From Betaproteobacteria bacterium (GTDB lineage: Bacteria > Pseudomonadota > Gammaproteobacteria > Burkholderiales > Thiobacillaceae): a stretch of 41,757 nt of DNA. The stretch covers positions 1 through 41,757 of the forward strand of contig JAGUXX010000074.1 in assembly GCA_020061585.1 (NCBI GenBank), given 5' to 3'. The position numbers were made by a program, and so were the translations under genes. Positions 30,243 to 39,752 of this stretch are shown here, piece by piece (position 1 is the first letter of the stretch; each line of letters begins with the position of its first letter). The notes under the pieces were generated by a model that searched no databases, was not told where the DNA came from, and was given only the letters and a program-made list of their open reading frames with translations.

Positions 30243-32810
30243 TCACGACGGTTCACACAACGCGACGATGCGATCAAACAGGTAATCATCCGACAATTGC
30301 TGTAATCGATCGGCCAATGCGGGAGCGCTGCCGCGTATCTGGGCGATCAGTTGATTGGTCGTTTCGACGTCGAGCAGGCTCGCCGCATCGCGCAGCGCTT
30401 GCATCTGGGCGGCCGGCGGCAGCAACCGCGGCGCGGCCACATCGGCGTCTTCGCCAGTGTCGATTGCCGCTTCATAGCGATAGCGCAGCCCGAGAAGATG
30501 CGCCATCTCGTCGAACAGTTGCGCTTCATCCAGGGGTTTGGACAACACGCGATCGCATCCCGCGGCGATGATCTCGGCGTGATTCTCGCGGAAGGCGCTG
30601 GCGGTCAGCGCGGCGATGCGGACCGCGTCACCGCCTGGCAGCGCGCGGATACGCCGGGTGGCGGCGTAGCCGTCGAGCACCGGCATACGCATGTCCATCC
30701 AGATGAAATGCGGCAACCAATCCTGGAACGCGACCACCGCTTCTTCGCCGTTAGCCACCGCCTTCACCTGAAAACCGGCGTGGTTCAGAATCTCGCACAA
30801 CAGTTCCCGGCTATCGGGATCGTCTTCCGCCACCAGCACGCGACACGGCGGCTGTTCCGGCGCCAGGCCGAGCACGCGACCGTGCGCCGGCGCGGCGGAT
30901 TGCGGCGCGCGCGCCAGCCGCACCGGCAAGCGCAAGCGGAAGCAACTGCCGCGATGCAGCTCGCTTTCGACGCTGAGTTGGCCGCCCATCAACGCGGCGT
31001 ACTCGTTGCAGATGGTCAGGCCGAGACCGGTGCCATCGCCCAGACGGACGCCGTAGTCGGTCTGATAGAAGGGTTGGAAAATCCGCAGCAAATCCGCGCC
31101 GGGAATCCCCACGCCGGTATCGCGTACGCTGAAATTCAGGGTTGCTCGCTCACCGGCGATCTCGGCGTCGGCGGATAGCTCGATGCCGCCGCTTTCCGTA
31201 TATTTCACCGCGTTGGTCAGCAGGTTCGACAGGATCTGGCGCAGCTTGCCGGCGTCGACTTCGATGTGGCGCGGCAGATCGGGCGACAGGGTCATGCGCA
31301 GGTAAAGGCCCTTGTCACGGGCCCGGAACTCCATCACTTCCGCCAGGCCGGTGAGCAGGTCGTGCAGTTCGCAGGTGGCCGCCTGGAGTTTCAATCGGCC
31401 GGCCTCGATGCGGGAAATTTCCAGCACGTCGTTGATCAGTGCCAGCAATTGCTTGCCGCTGCGATTGATGGTGGCGAGATTGCCGCGCCGGTCGGCCGGG
31501 ATGCGGTCATCGCGTTCCAGGATCTGGGCGAAGCCGAGAATGGCGTTGAGCGGCGTGCGCAATTCATGGCTCATGTTGGCCAGGAAGGCGGACTTCATCC
31601 GGTTCGCCGACTCGGCCGCGTCGCGCGCCTGAGCCAGTTCCCGGGTGCGGGTTTCGACCAACTCTTCCAGGTGATGCCGGTAGCGATCCAGTTCCGATGC
31701 GGCCTGCTTGCGCTCGGTCAGGTCATAGGTCAACCCGACGAATCCGGTGATCTGCCCTTGCTCCCCGCGCAAGGCACTGATGGACAACAGCACCGGCACC
31801 CGCGCCCCGTCCTTGCGGATGAAGGTCCACTCGTGTTCCTCGGGCAGGTTGCGCCGCGGGCGGGCCGCGAACACCTCGAAATCCGGCGGAATCGTTGCTC
31901 CCAATTCCGCCGACAATTCACTCGCGCGTTGGTCGATCTCCCGCGCATCGTGCCAGAACACCGGAGTGACTTTTCCGGTGACCTCCTCCGCCGTGTATCC
32001 CAGCAAGCGCTCGGCGGCGTGATTGAAGCTGGTGACCAGCCCGTCGGGGTCGCTGGAGATGATGCCGTAGGCCGCGTTGTCCAGTATCGTGCGTTGCATG
32101 AAAGTGAGTCGACGCAACTCGTCCTCGCGCGCCTGAATGACGCCGAGCATGTCGTTGAAGCGCTGGCCGAGACGGGCGACTTCGTCGGCGCCGGCCGACG
32201 GGACGCGGTGCTGGTAGTCCGCCCGGACACGCACCCGCTCGGCGGTTTCGGTCAGGGCGGCGATGGGATGCACGATGGTCCGCCGCAGCACCGCCAATTG
32301 GGCCAAGGTGACCGTCAACAGGACGAGCACGCCAAGGCCAAGAATCCACTGGGCTTGGCGCGTTTGCGCATTGAGCGGGTCCATCCCCATGCTCAGGCGC
32401 AGGCGTGCATCATGCGGCAGGGCCTGCAGCAGTTCCGCCGAGTCGTCGCTGAGGTAGACGCCATCCGGTCGGCTCGACGGGGCGCGCGGCTGAGCCCGCG
32501 GCGCGCGGCTGAAGCTGGCCAGTAGCCGCCCGTCTTCCAGGAAGATGTCCGCCCGCAGGATTTGCGGATTGGCGCCCAGGGTATCCAGGATTTCCTGGGC
32601 GCGGGACGGTTCCGCGAAGGCCACGGCCGCGTCGGCGCCGACCGAGACCAGTTGCGCGTAGGGTTGCATGATCTGTCGGGCGCGTTGTTCCAGGGTCAGG
32701 CTCTGGAACAGCAACAAGCCGGCGCCAACCACGACAAATGCCAACAGCGCGGCGCCCCAGAGCGCGATCGCCAGCTTGCCGCGCAGGCTGTTGCGTTGAA
32801 ACAGGCTCAT
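30243..32810 (-). CDS. Membrane hybrid histidine kinase (periplasmic sensor, HAMP, PAS, REC)
   Basis: An 855-residue kinase. Two membrane segments (about 13-36 and 155-175) enclose a periplasmic or extracytoplasmic CHASE8-like sensor. A HAMP domain (about 178-230) and a PAS domain (about 235-365, TFMQRTILDNAAYGIISSDPDGLVTSFN) follow. The kinase core has H415 (NMSHELRTPLN), N box NLLTNAVKY, and G motifs DTGVGI and GTGLGL. The receiver carries D706 (WMDMRMPVLDG). A short C-terminal helical tail may be an Hpt-like remnant without a clear His. It overlaps the yfiR-like gene by ATGA. Its C-terminal ~450 residues are nearly the same as those of the kinase at 35827-39138. Confidence 0.9.
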   Translation of the reverse strand: MSLFQRNSLRGKLAIALWGAALLAFVVVGAGLLLFQSLTLEQRARQIMQPYAQLVSVGADAAVAFAEPSRAQEILDTLGANPQILRADIFLEDGRLLASFSRAPRAQPRAPSSRPDGVYLSDDSAELLQALPHDARLRLSMGMDPLNAQTRQAQWILGLGVLVLLTVTLAQLAVLRRTIVHPIAALTETAERVRVRADYQHRVPSAGADEVARLGQRFNDMLGVIQAREDELRRLTFMQRTILDNAAYGIISSDPDGLVTSFNHAAERLLGYTAEEVTGKVTPVFWHDAREIDQRASELSAELGATIPPDFEVFAARPRRNLPEEHEWTFIRKDGARVPVLLSISALRGEQGQITGFVGLTYDLTERKQAASELDRYRHHLEELVETRTRELAQARDAAESANRMKSAFLANMSHELRTPLNAILGFAQILERDDRIPADRRGNLATINRSGKQLLALINDVLEISRIEAGRLKLQAATCELHDLLTGLAEVMEFRARDKGLYLRMTLSPDLPRHIEVDAGKLRQILSNLLTNAVKYTESGGIELSADAEIAGERATLNFSVRDTGVGIPGADLLRIFQPFYQTDYGVRLGDGTGLGLTICNEYAALMGGQLSVESELHRGSCFRLRLPVRLARAPQSAAPAHGRVLGLAPEQPPCRVLVAEDDPDSRELLCEILNHAGFQVKAVANGEEAVVAFQDWLPHFIWMDMRMPVLDGYAATRRIRALPGGDAVRIAALTASAFRENHAEIIAAGCDRVLSKPLDEAQLFDEMAHLLGLRYRYEAAIDTGEDADVAAPRLLPPAAQMQALRDAASLLDVETTNQLIAQIRGSAPALADRLQQLSDDYLFDRIVALCEPS

Positions 32811-33418
32811 CTTCGCCTCCGCACAACCCCGTTTTCCATGATTTCCTGGGCAACCTCCAGCATCCTGGTCTGGATCTTCAGCGAAGCAGAGTGGGCTTGA
32901 TCGAGGTTGACGCTGAATTGCACATGATCGGTTACCCGGAACTGGATGATGCCGCCTTCACGCAGGAAGTCGGGCGCCGAACCCACCGTCAGAATCGGCC
33001 GCTTGCGCAACTCGGCGAGCTCGGCACGGCGCTTTTCGCTGGCATTGCCGACGACATAGACGATCTGGCATGCCGGTAGCTCAGCCAGGCTATTCGCGCG
33101 AAACACTTCAAATTCGCGTCCTTGCTCGGTTCTTCCCTTGAGGGTGTTATCCAGAATCTCGCCAAACGGATCGTTGCCCAGAATGCAGATGCGCCAGGCC
33201 GCCCGCGCGTCGGGAAAGGCATGCGTCGGCCAGGTGATGTAGTGGGCAAAATTCCGCAGAAAAGCCGCTTCGACCCGCGTCGGATGGGTTTTCGCCGGAT
33301 CCTGGCCGATGGCGCGAGAAGCCGGCAAATAGAGCAACAGGACAGACAGCATGGCGCCACAGGCTCCCAGCAGACGCCGCGCGCTTTGTGGGCAGTTTCG
33401 GATCGCGGAGTCATTCAT
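32807..33418 (-). CDS. YfiR/DUF4154 family periplasmic protein
   Basis: A 203-residue protein with an N-terminal signal segment (LLGACGAMLSVLLLYLPASRAIG). The mature part shows the YfiR/DUF4154 pattern: VEAAFLRNFAHYITWP near the start, WRICILGNDPFGEILDNTLKG, LPACQIVYVVGNASEKRRAELAEL, ILTVGSAPDFLREGGIIQFRV, and the ending QFSVNLDQAHSASLKIQTRMLEVAQEI. In Pseudomonas, YfiR holds a membrane diguanylate cyclase in check; other members sit beside TonB receptors and HAMP kinases, as here. Its stop overlaps the kinase start (ATGA). It may sense periplasmic state and inhibit the kinase. That partner is inferred from gene order. Confidence 0.9.
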   Translation of the reverse strand: MNDSAIRNCPQSARRLLGACGAMLSVLLLYLPASRAIGQDPAKTHPTRVEAAFLRNFAHYITWPTHAFPDARAAWRICILGNDPFGEILDNTLKGRTEQGREFEVFRANSLAELPACQIVYVVGNASEKRRAELAELRKRPILTVGSAPDFLREGGIIQFRVTDHVQFSVNLDQAHSASLKIQTRMLEVAQEIMENGVVRRRR

Positions 33419-33424
33419 CGCGGT

Positions 33425-35785
33425 TCAGAACCGGGTGCTGAGCGTGAGGAGAAATTCGCGCGGGCGACTGCGCGTGCTTTGCGACGGCCGGTAGCGCGCG
33501 TCGAGCAGGTTCTTGCCGGTGAGTTCCAGGCTCAGGGGCTGGCCGTTCGATTGCCAGGTGTAGCCGACCGATGCGTTGAGCAGCGTATAGGTCTGGCGGG
33601 ACGATTTGGGGCTGTCGGACAGCAGCGTCTGGTCGCGCACGTGGTTGAAGCCGCCGGCGACATGCAGGCCGCGCAACCTGTCCTGGGTGAAGTTGTAGCG
33701 CGACCACAGGTTGGCCAGATGCGGCGCGCTCATCTGTAGGGGGGCGTCGTGAAATCTCGCCACCGTTTTGTAATACGACTGGTCGACGGCATTCAGCGTG
33801 TTCGGATCCTGTGCCAGGATGGCGGCGTCATTGCCGCTGAACTCGGTGATGCGCGCCCGCATGTAGCTGTACGAGAAATAGAGCTGCCAGTTGTCGCTCA
33901 ACGTGGCCGTGCTATCCAGCTCGATGCCGCGAGAGCGCTGTTCGCCGCTCTGCACGTTGTAGATATTCACGGCGCCGAACGCGTCGGTGACGGCAATATC
34001 GTTGACGATGTTGCGGTTGCGGATGTCGAACAAGGTCAGCGTGCCGGAGACACGGCCGTCAAACAGGTCGGCTTTGATGCCGATGTCGAACCCCTCGCCC
34101 TCGGTCGGCTTCGGCGTGGAAGTCGTGCCGTCGGGGTTGTTGAGCGAGTTGGTGCCGGGAACGAAGGACTCGGCGTAGGAGGCGAATGCCGAAACCTCGG
34201 GCGTCAGCTTGTACAGCACGCCATATTGCGGCGTGACCGCGCTCTCAGTGATCTTGGCGGCGTCCACGCCAGTCAGATGGTTGGTGGTCTGACTGTCGGT
34301 CGAGGTCTTGCGCCAGCCGGCCAGCAGCAGCAGGCGGTCGCCCAGCACGCCCAGGGTGGCGCCGCCGTACACGGACTGGTCCTGATAGCGGGTGGTCCGA
34401 TCGGTCGGGTTGGCGGTGAGCGCGTCTAGCGGAATGGTGACGATCCGGTTCCAGGTGGTGGGGTCCGCAAGATCCCACAGCGGCAGCGGCGATTCGGTCG
34501 GATTGCCACCGAGCGCCGGATCGTTGGGCGCCTGAGCGGCCCAATTGTCGAACCTGCGGTTGCTGTGCTGCATGCCCAGGAGCAAGCGCAGACTGGTGTC
34601 GTCGAAGGCATATTGTCCGACCGCCCGCGCCTCGAAACTGTCATCCTGATTGGTGTAGATCTGGCGCCTGAAGCGGCGCCCCTGCAACAAGGTGGTGTTG
34701 TTCGCCATGCCCAGGTTGCCGGAGAACAACGCGTCGATTTCGTAATTCAGATGTGAAAACCCGGTGCGCAGGTTCCAGTGCTCGTTGGCCTTGAAGTCTA
34801 GCCATGCGCTAAGGTTGTCGCTGTCGCTGCGCCGGAAGTCCGCGTAGGACATGCTGTTCCAGGTATCCGCCAAACCGGGCACGTCGACGCCGGAGAGATT
34901 GGGGTCGGAGACGCTGGGCAACACGCCGACCTGCGGGCCGTAGCCCGGCTTCTGCATCAACTGCGGCGTTTCCATTTTGTGGAAATTCTCGTATTTGAGC
35001 GAAACGCTGACCCGGTCGTTGGGCTGCCAGAGCAGGGAGGGTGCGATATTGCGGGAATGGGCGTCATAGGGTTCCCAGTAGCGCATGTCCTGGTCATAGG
35101 AAGCCGCCAGCCGGTAGAACAGCGTGTTCGACGCCGGTCCGGTCACATCGGCGTCGAAACGATACTGGTCGTGGGAACCGTAGCGGGCTTCGGCGCCGGC
35201 GGCGAACTCCGGTTGCGGGCTCTTGGTGATGACGTTGACGATGCCGCCGGGCGCGACCTGGCCGTAGAGAAACGAAGCGGGCCCCTTGACCACCTCGACG
35301 CGTGAAATATTGGTGAAATCGAAGATCGACGGGCCGTGGAAACCGTCGCGCAGGACCTGCGGGGTTCCCGGCGCGAAGCCGACGGCGAAGCCGCGAATCG
35401 CCAGGTTGGCATTGCCCTCGTTGAAGTCGTTGCCGCGGTAGGTGACGCCGGGCGAGTAACGCGCGATGTCGAACAGGTTGTTCGGCTTCTGGTCATCGAT
35501 GAACGACTCGGTGAATGCCTGGATGGCATACGGCAGGTCGCGGATCGGCGCGTCGAAGCGCGACGCCGACACCGAATTCGAGGCGCGGTAGCCGCTGTCG
35601 AGCCGGGTGGACACGTCGAACGGCGAGACGCGCACCCGCACCAGTTCCGCGATGTCCATATCAGCCACGTCTTGCGCCGGCAAGTCCGCCGCCCATGCGG
35701 CGGACGGATGCTGCATCGAGCCGATGCTAGTCAATACCGTCATCACCACCGCGCGCATACGAAATTCAGGCCTGGCACCTTGCAT
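33425..35785 (-). CDS. TonB-dependent siderophore-type receptor
   Basis: A 786-residue outer-membrane receptor. A signal peptide ends near AAWA-ADL. The plug domain (about 70-210) has IRDLPYAIQAFTESFIDDQKPNNLFDIARYSPGVTYRG, LAIRGFAVG and VEVVKGPASFLYGQVAPGGIVNVITKSP, the pattern of FhuA/FpvA-type receptors. The barrel ends with the usual aromatic residue (RPREFLLTLSTRF). No STN domain is present and a TonB box is not obvious. It is the first gene of the operon that continues with yfiR, kinase and HD-GYP, an arrangement I know from other proteobacteria. The ligand is unknown. The upstream gap is only 41 bases, too short for a cobalamin riboswitch. Confidence 0.9.
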   Translation of the reverse strand: MQGARPEFRMRAVVMTVLTSIGSMQHPSAAWAADLPAQDVADMDIAELVRVRVSPFDVSTRLDSGYRASNSVSASRFDAPIRDLPYAIQAFTESFIDDQKPNNLFDIARYSPGVTYRGNDFNEGNANLAIRGFAVGFAPGTPQVLRDGFHGPSIFDFTNISRVEVVKGPASFLYGQVAPGGIVNVITKSPQPEFAAGAEARYGSHDQYRFDADVTGPASNTLFYRLAASYDQDMRYWEPYDAHSRNIAPSLLWQPNDRVSVSLKYENFHKMETPQLMQKPGYGPQVGVLPSVSDPNLSGVDVPGLADTWNSMSYADFRRSDSDNLSAWLDFKANEHWNLRTGFSHLNYEIDALFSGNLGMANNTTLLQGRRFRRQIYTNQDDSFEARAVGQYAFDDTSLRLLLGMQHSNRRFDNWAAQAPNDPALGGNPTESPLPLWDLADPTTWNRIVTIPLDALTANPTDRTTRYQDQSVYGGATLGVLGDRLLLLAGWRKTSTDSQTTNHLTGVDAAKITESAVTPQYGVLYKLTPEVSAFASYAESFVPGTNSLNNPDGTTSTPKPTEGEGFDIGIKADLFDGRVSGTLTLFDIRNRNIVNDIAVTDAFGAVNIYNVQSGEQRSRGIELDSTATLSDNWQLYFSYSYMRARITEFSGNDAAILAQDPNTLNAVDQSYYKTVARFHDAPLQMSAPHLANLWSRYNFTQDRLRGLHVAGGFNHVRDQTLLSDSPKSSRQTYTLLNASVGYTWQSNGQPLSLELTGKNLLDARYRPSQSTRSRPREFLLTLSTRF

Positions 35786-35826
35786 TTTCTGCTTCCCTGA
35801 AGCGGGTTGAATACGTCATTGCATGC

Positions 35827-38800
35827 TCATTGATGTTCACACAACGCGACGATCCGGTCGAAGCGGAATTCATCCGACCACTGCTGCAAGCGTTCGGCCA
35901 ACTCGGGTTGGCTTTCTCTGATCCGGGCGATGAGTTGGTTGGTTACTTCAATATCCAGCAAGCATGCCGCATCGCGCAGTTCCGCCGACAGCTCCGCCGA
36001 CAGTCTGGCGCGGGGTGTCGTTTCACTCTCCGCCCGGTCTTTCTCGCGACTTTCTTCATAACGATAGCTCAGGCCAAGCAGATGGGCCATCTGCTCGAAC
36101 AGTCGCGCCTCCACCAGGGGCTTGGAGATCACGTTGTCGCAGCCCGCCGCCAGGATGTCGGCATGATCCTCGCGGAAAGCGCTGGCGGTCAGCGCCACGA
36201 TGCGAACCGCGTCACCGCCGGGCAGGGCGCGGATTTGCCGGGTGGCGGCGTAGCCGTCCAGTACCGGCATGCGCATGTCCATCCAGATGAAATGCGGCGA
36301 CCAGGCCTGAAAAGCGCTCACCGCCTCGGCGCCGTTGACCGCGGCGCGCACCTGGAATCCGGCGCGTTGCAGTATTTCCACCAGCAATTCGCGGCTGTCG
36401 GGATCGTCTTCCGCCACCAGCACGCGACACGGCGGCTGTTCGGGCGCCAGCCCGAGCACGCGACCATGCTCCGGCGCGACGGATTGCGGCGCATCCGTCA
36501 ATTGCACCGGCAGGCTCAGTTGAAAGCAGGTACCGCGGCGCAATTCGCTTTCGACGCCGAGTCCGCCGCCCATCAGCAGGGCATATTCATGGCAGATGGC
36601 CAGACCGAGGCCGGTGCCCTCGCCCAGGCGGACGCCGTAGGCGGTCTGGTAGAAGGGCTGGAAGATACGTTGCAGATCCTCTTCGGCGATACCGACGCCG
36701 GTATCGCGCACGCTGAATTGCAGCGTCGCCCGGTCGCCGACGATCTCGGCCTTGGCGGCCAGTTCGATGCCGCCTCGCTCGGTGTATTTGACCGCGTTGG
36801 TCAACAGGTTGAGCAGAATCTGGCGCAGTTTTCCGGCATCGACCACGACATGGCGCGGCAGTTCTGGCGAGATCGTCATGCTCAGGCCCTTGCCGCGAGC
36901 GCGGAATTCCACCACTTCGGTCAGGCTGGCAAGCAGCTCGCGCAGCTCGCAGACCGCCGGCTGCAAGCCCAGTCGGCCGGCTTCGATGCGGGAAATTTCC
37001 AGCACGTCGTTGATCAGCGCCAGCAATTGCTTGCCGCTGCGGTTGATGGTGCCCAGATTGGCGCGCCGGTCGGCCGGGATGCGGGCGTCACGTTCCATGA
37101 TCTGGGCGAAGCCGAGGATGGCGTTGAGCGGGGTGCGCAGTTCGTGGCTCATGTTGGCCAGGAACACCGACTTCATTCGGTTGGCCGACTCGGCGGTATC
37201 GCGTGCCAAGGCCAGTTCCCGGGTGCGGGTCTCCACCAGTTCCTCCAGATGAAGCCGGTGGCGCATCAGTTCCTGTTCGACCTGCTTGCGCTCGGTGATG
37301 TCCTGCATGGTGCCCAGGATCCGGCGCGGACGACCGCTCTCGTCGAGCGGAATATCGGCCTGGGCATGAACCACCCTGATCTCGCCGTCGGGACGCACCA
37401 CCCGGTATTCCACGTCGTAGTGCGGGCCGCCGGCAAGGGCAATCTGCAGGGCCCGCGCAACGCTCTCCCGGTCCTCCGGGTGGAGCAGCGTCAACCAGCG
37501 CGAGTGCCACTGTTCCAGGTCCTCGAAGCGATCCTCCGGCGACAGGCCGAAGATGCGGTAGGACTCGTCGGACAGGCGAATGGTGTTGTTCACCAGATCG
37601 CGATCCCAGTAACCGACATGAGCGATGCGCTCGGCCTCCTTCAGACGCCGTTCGCTCTCGCGCTGCTCCCGCTGGATCAGCAGGCTGGTGATGGCGTCGC
37701 CCAGACGGCGGCCGATTTCCTGGAACAGGCGCAGTTCCTCGTCGCTCCAGACCCGCGCCCGGTCGCACTGATGGATGCCGAATTCCCAGGGTTGGCCCAC
37801 CTTGGGCCTGATGGCCTGGGTCATCATGGACTGGATGTGAAACATTCTTGCGCTGGTTTGCGTTACCGGAAAGTCGCCCAGAGGACCGAAGCGCAACGGG
37901 GTTTGGGAAGCCAGCAGCCGGGCCATGCCTTGCTGGCGCTCGGGAAGCATGGGATAGGTAGTTCCGATACCCCCGGCGGTATAGCCTGGGCGAGCGCGTT
38001 GCACCATCACCCGCCAGGATTCGGCCTCGGGATCGCAAGGAACGACCAGACCCACTCGGTCGCAGGCGAAGATGTCCAGCACTTCCTCCAGCACCTCGCC
38101 CAGCATGATTTGCAGATCGTCGGCGCCCTGGATGGCGCGATTGACCCGATCCAGGCTTTCCAGGAAATACAGGTGTGCCAAGCGGTCCGCTTCGGCCTGC
38201 TTGGTTTCGGTGATGTCGTAGTTGATGCCGACCATGCGCAGGGGCTTGCCGGTCGCGTCGCGGATCGTGCGTGACGCGGCCTTGAGGTGATGGATCGAGC
38301 CGTCTGGCCAGATCACGCGAAACTCGGGCGCGTATTCGCGCTCGCCGCGCAGGGCGGCGTGGATCTCGTCGTCGACATACGGCTTGTCGTCGGGATGCAG
38401 AGCGCTGATCCAGGCCTGGTAGGCGCCGCCGAACTCCCCCTCGCGCTTGCCGTAGAGGCGGTCCATGGAAGCGTCCCAGTAAAGATCGTCATGCTCCACG
38501 TCCCAATCCCAGACGCCGATGATGCCGGCCTCGGTGGCGACTTGCAGACGTTCGGTGGCGCTGCGCAGCGCGGCTTCGGCGCGGTGTTGCGCGGTGTTGC
38601 GAATTTCGTTGTGGAGGATCAGCGCGGCATGGCTGAAGAAGAGGGGCAGATATTTGCCCAGCGCGGCGCCGTGGATGTGCAGGTTTTCCAGCTTGATGAC
38701 GCCGATCAGTTCCTTGCCGACCAGCAGCGGAAATGCCCAGGTCCAGGAGCCGCGCAGCATGCCGTGCATCAGCAGCGCCGCTTCCGTGTCGCCGCGTTGC

Positions 38801-39138
38801 TGTACAAACACTTGGCGCTCGGCGGCTTCGCGCGCCATCGGGTCGTCGTAGGTGGGCAGAACCTTGTTTTCGCCGTTAAAGTCGACGTAGTGCAATTCGT
38901 CTTCCAGCCAGTACCAGAACCGGATGTTGGTGCCGCCTATGCTCTCGACGATGTGATGGAGCAATGTCTTGATCATGTCGTCCAGGCCGATCAAGGGATT
39001 GAGTTGCTCCATCAGTTGCAGCAGCAACTGGAAGTACGACTTCTCCTCGATCAGCTTGGTGACGCGGGTATTCAGACGCTCGATTTCCGCGTTCTGGCTG
39101 GACATCTCCTCCGGCTGTTCCGGAAAAGCCGCGCTCAT
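35827..39138 (-). CDS. Cytoplasmic multi-sensor hybrid histidine kinase (GAF-PAS-GAF-PAS)
   Basis: A 1103-residue soluble hybrid kinase. After a short coiled coil come a GAF-like domain (LNPLIGLDDMIKTLLHHIVESIGGTNIRFWYWLEDEL), a PAS/PAC (VWDWDVEHDDLYWDASMDRLYGK), a second GAF (ALDRVN-type region through IHQCDRARVWSDEELRLFQEIGRRL) and a second PAS/PAC (VGYWDRDLVNNTIRLSDESYRIFG). The core has the phospho-His (NMSHELRTPLN, about residue 660), ATPase motifs and a receiver with WMDMRMPVLDG. No membrane segment is seen. The ATG at 39138 overlaps the DUF1638 stop (ATGA), placing it as the fourth gene of the corrinoid operon. Its C-terminal ~450 residues are nearly the same as those of the kinase at 30243-32810. 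Confidence 0.9.
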   Translation of the reverse strand: MSAAFPEQPEEMSSQNAEIERLNTRVTKLIEEKSYFQLLLQLMEQLNPLIGLDDMIKTLLHHIVESIGGTNIRFWYWLEDELHYVDFNGENKVLPTYDDPMAREAAERQVFVQQRGDTEAALLMHGMLRGSWTWAFPLLVGKELIGVIKLENLHIHGAALGKYLPLFFSHAALILHNEIRNTAQHRAEAALRSATERLQVATEAGIIGVWDWDVEHDDLYWDASMDRLYGKREGEFGGAYQAWISALHPDDKPYVDDEIHAALRGEREYAPEFRVIWPDGSIHHLKAASRTIRDATGKPLRMVGINYDITETKQAEADRLAHLYFLESLDRVNRAIQGADDLQIMLGEVLEEVLDIFACDRVGLVVPCDPEAESWRVMVQRARPGYTAGGIGTTYPMLPERQQGMARLLASQTPLRFGPLGDFPVTQTSARMFHIQSMMTQAIRPKVGQPWEFGIHQCDRARVWSDEELRLFQEIGRRLGDAITSLLIQREQRESERRLKEAERIAHVGYWDRDLVNNTIRLSDESYRIFGLSPEDRFEDLEQWHSRWLTLLHPEDRESVARALQIALAGGPHYDVEYRVVRPDGEIRVVHAQADIPLDESGRPRRILGTMQDITERKQVEQELMRHRLHLEELVETRTRELALARDTAESANRMKSVFLANMSHELRTPLNAILGFAQIMERDARIPADRRANLGTINRSGKQLLALINDVLEISRIEAGRLGLQPAVCELRELLASLTEVVEFRARGKGLSMTISPELPRHVVVDAGKLRQILLNLLTNAVKYTERGGIELAAKAEIVGDRATLQFSVRDTGVGIAEEDLQRIFQPFYQTAYGVRLGEGTGLGLAICHEYALLMGGGLGVESELRRGTCFQLSLPVQLTDAPQSVAPEHGRVLGLAPEQPPCRVLVAEDDPDSRELLVEILQRAGFQVRAAVNGAEAVSAFQAWSPHFIWMDMRMPVLDGYAATRQIRALPGGDAVRIVALTASAFREDHADILAAGCDNVISKPLVEARLFEQMAHLLGLSYRYEESREKDRAESETTPRARLSAELSAELRDAACLLDIEVTNQLIARIRESQPELAERLQQWSDEFRFDRIVALCEHQ

Positions 39139-39752
39139 GGGCGTTCCCGCTTTTCGGCAATGGCGTCGGCAAGCACCCGTTCCAGATGACTCAAATCGGC
39201 ATCCATCCAGGTCAGCGGCAGATCGACGAAGCGCGCGGCGGCTTCGGCGGCGGCGGTGAAATCGCCGGAACAAGGGGTGCGGATGGCGATGATCGACTTG
39301 TGGCTGCTGTGGAAGATCTCGCGGATCACCGTCAGATTCTTGCCGAAGGCTTCGCTGAGCATGGGCTCCCAGGTCAGCGCCCAGTCCTCCAGCAGGAAAT
39401 AGGCGCCCCGCTCCAGTTCCGCCATGAAGCGTTCATAGCCGAGCAACATGACGATGCAGTTCTGGCCCTGGGTGCGCACCGTGTGGTGCCGCTCCAGCAG
39501 ACGCTCCATCAACGGGTGGCAACTGCCGTAGAACACGATGCTGTCGTGGCCCTTCTGGTCTTCAAGGTCCAGCGCCGTGTCGAGCTGATTGGCGAGTCTG
39601 CCGAAATAATTGTGCAGCGCGGAATCAAGATAATGCGCTTCAATGTTCCAGGCATTCTTGCGGATCAGCATGTCGATTTCCTTGCGCAAGATGCCGCAGC
39701 CGACCATGGACAAAGGACGTTCGCTGACCACCGGGGGAATGACGGATTTCAT
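39135..39752 (-). CDS. DUF1638 family protein (205 aa)
   Basis: A soluble protein of about 205 residues. The start MVGCGILRKEIDMLIRKN is the DUF1638 hallmark; later elements are LDTALDLEDQKGHDSIVFYGSCHPLMERLL, NCIVMLLGYERFMAELERGAYFLLEDWA and ESFGK-like AFGKNLTVIREIFHSSHKSIIAIRTPCSGDF. Several Cys (CGIL, SCHP, TPCS) may bind metal. DUF1638 genes recur beside corrinoid proteins and methyltransferases in methanogens and bacteria, but the function is not known to me. It overlaps both neighbours by ATGA. Longer upstream frames overlap the UroD-like gene in another frame and are rejected. Confidence 0.85.
   Translation of the reverse strand: MKSVIPPVVSERPLSMVGCGILRKEIDMLIRKNAWNIEAHYLDSALHNYFGRLANQLDTALDLEDQKGHDSIVFYGSCHPLMERLLERHHTVRTQGQNCIVMLLGYERFMAELERGAYFLLEDWALTWEPMLSEAFGKNLTVIREIFHSSHKSIIAIRTPCSGDFTAAAEAAARFVDLPLTWMDADLSHLERVLADAIAEKRERP

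Noticed and set aside
31266-32525. 419-codon plus-strand frame opposite the membrane kinase
   Set aside because: Antisense shadow caused by high GC content.
35786-35826. Cobalamin riboswitch ahead of the TonB receptor
   Set aside because: The gap is only 41 bases and no B12-box-like sequence is seen; none is visible upstream of 41442 either.
35830-38274. 814-codon plus-strand frame opposite the GAF/PAS kinase
   Set aside because: Very long but His/Gln/Gly-rich and without any domain; the opposite strand has clear kinase motifs. A matching shadow exists opposite the other kinase, as expected from the duplicated core.
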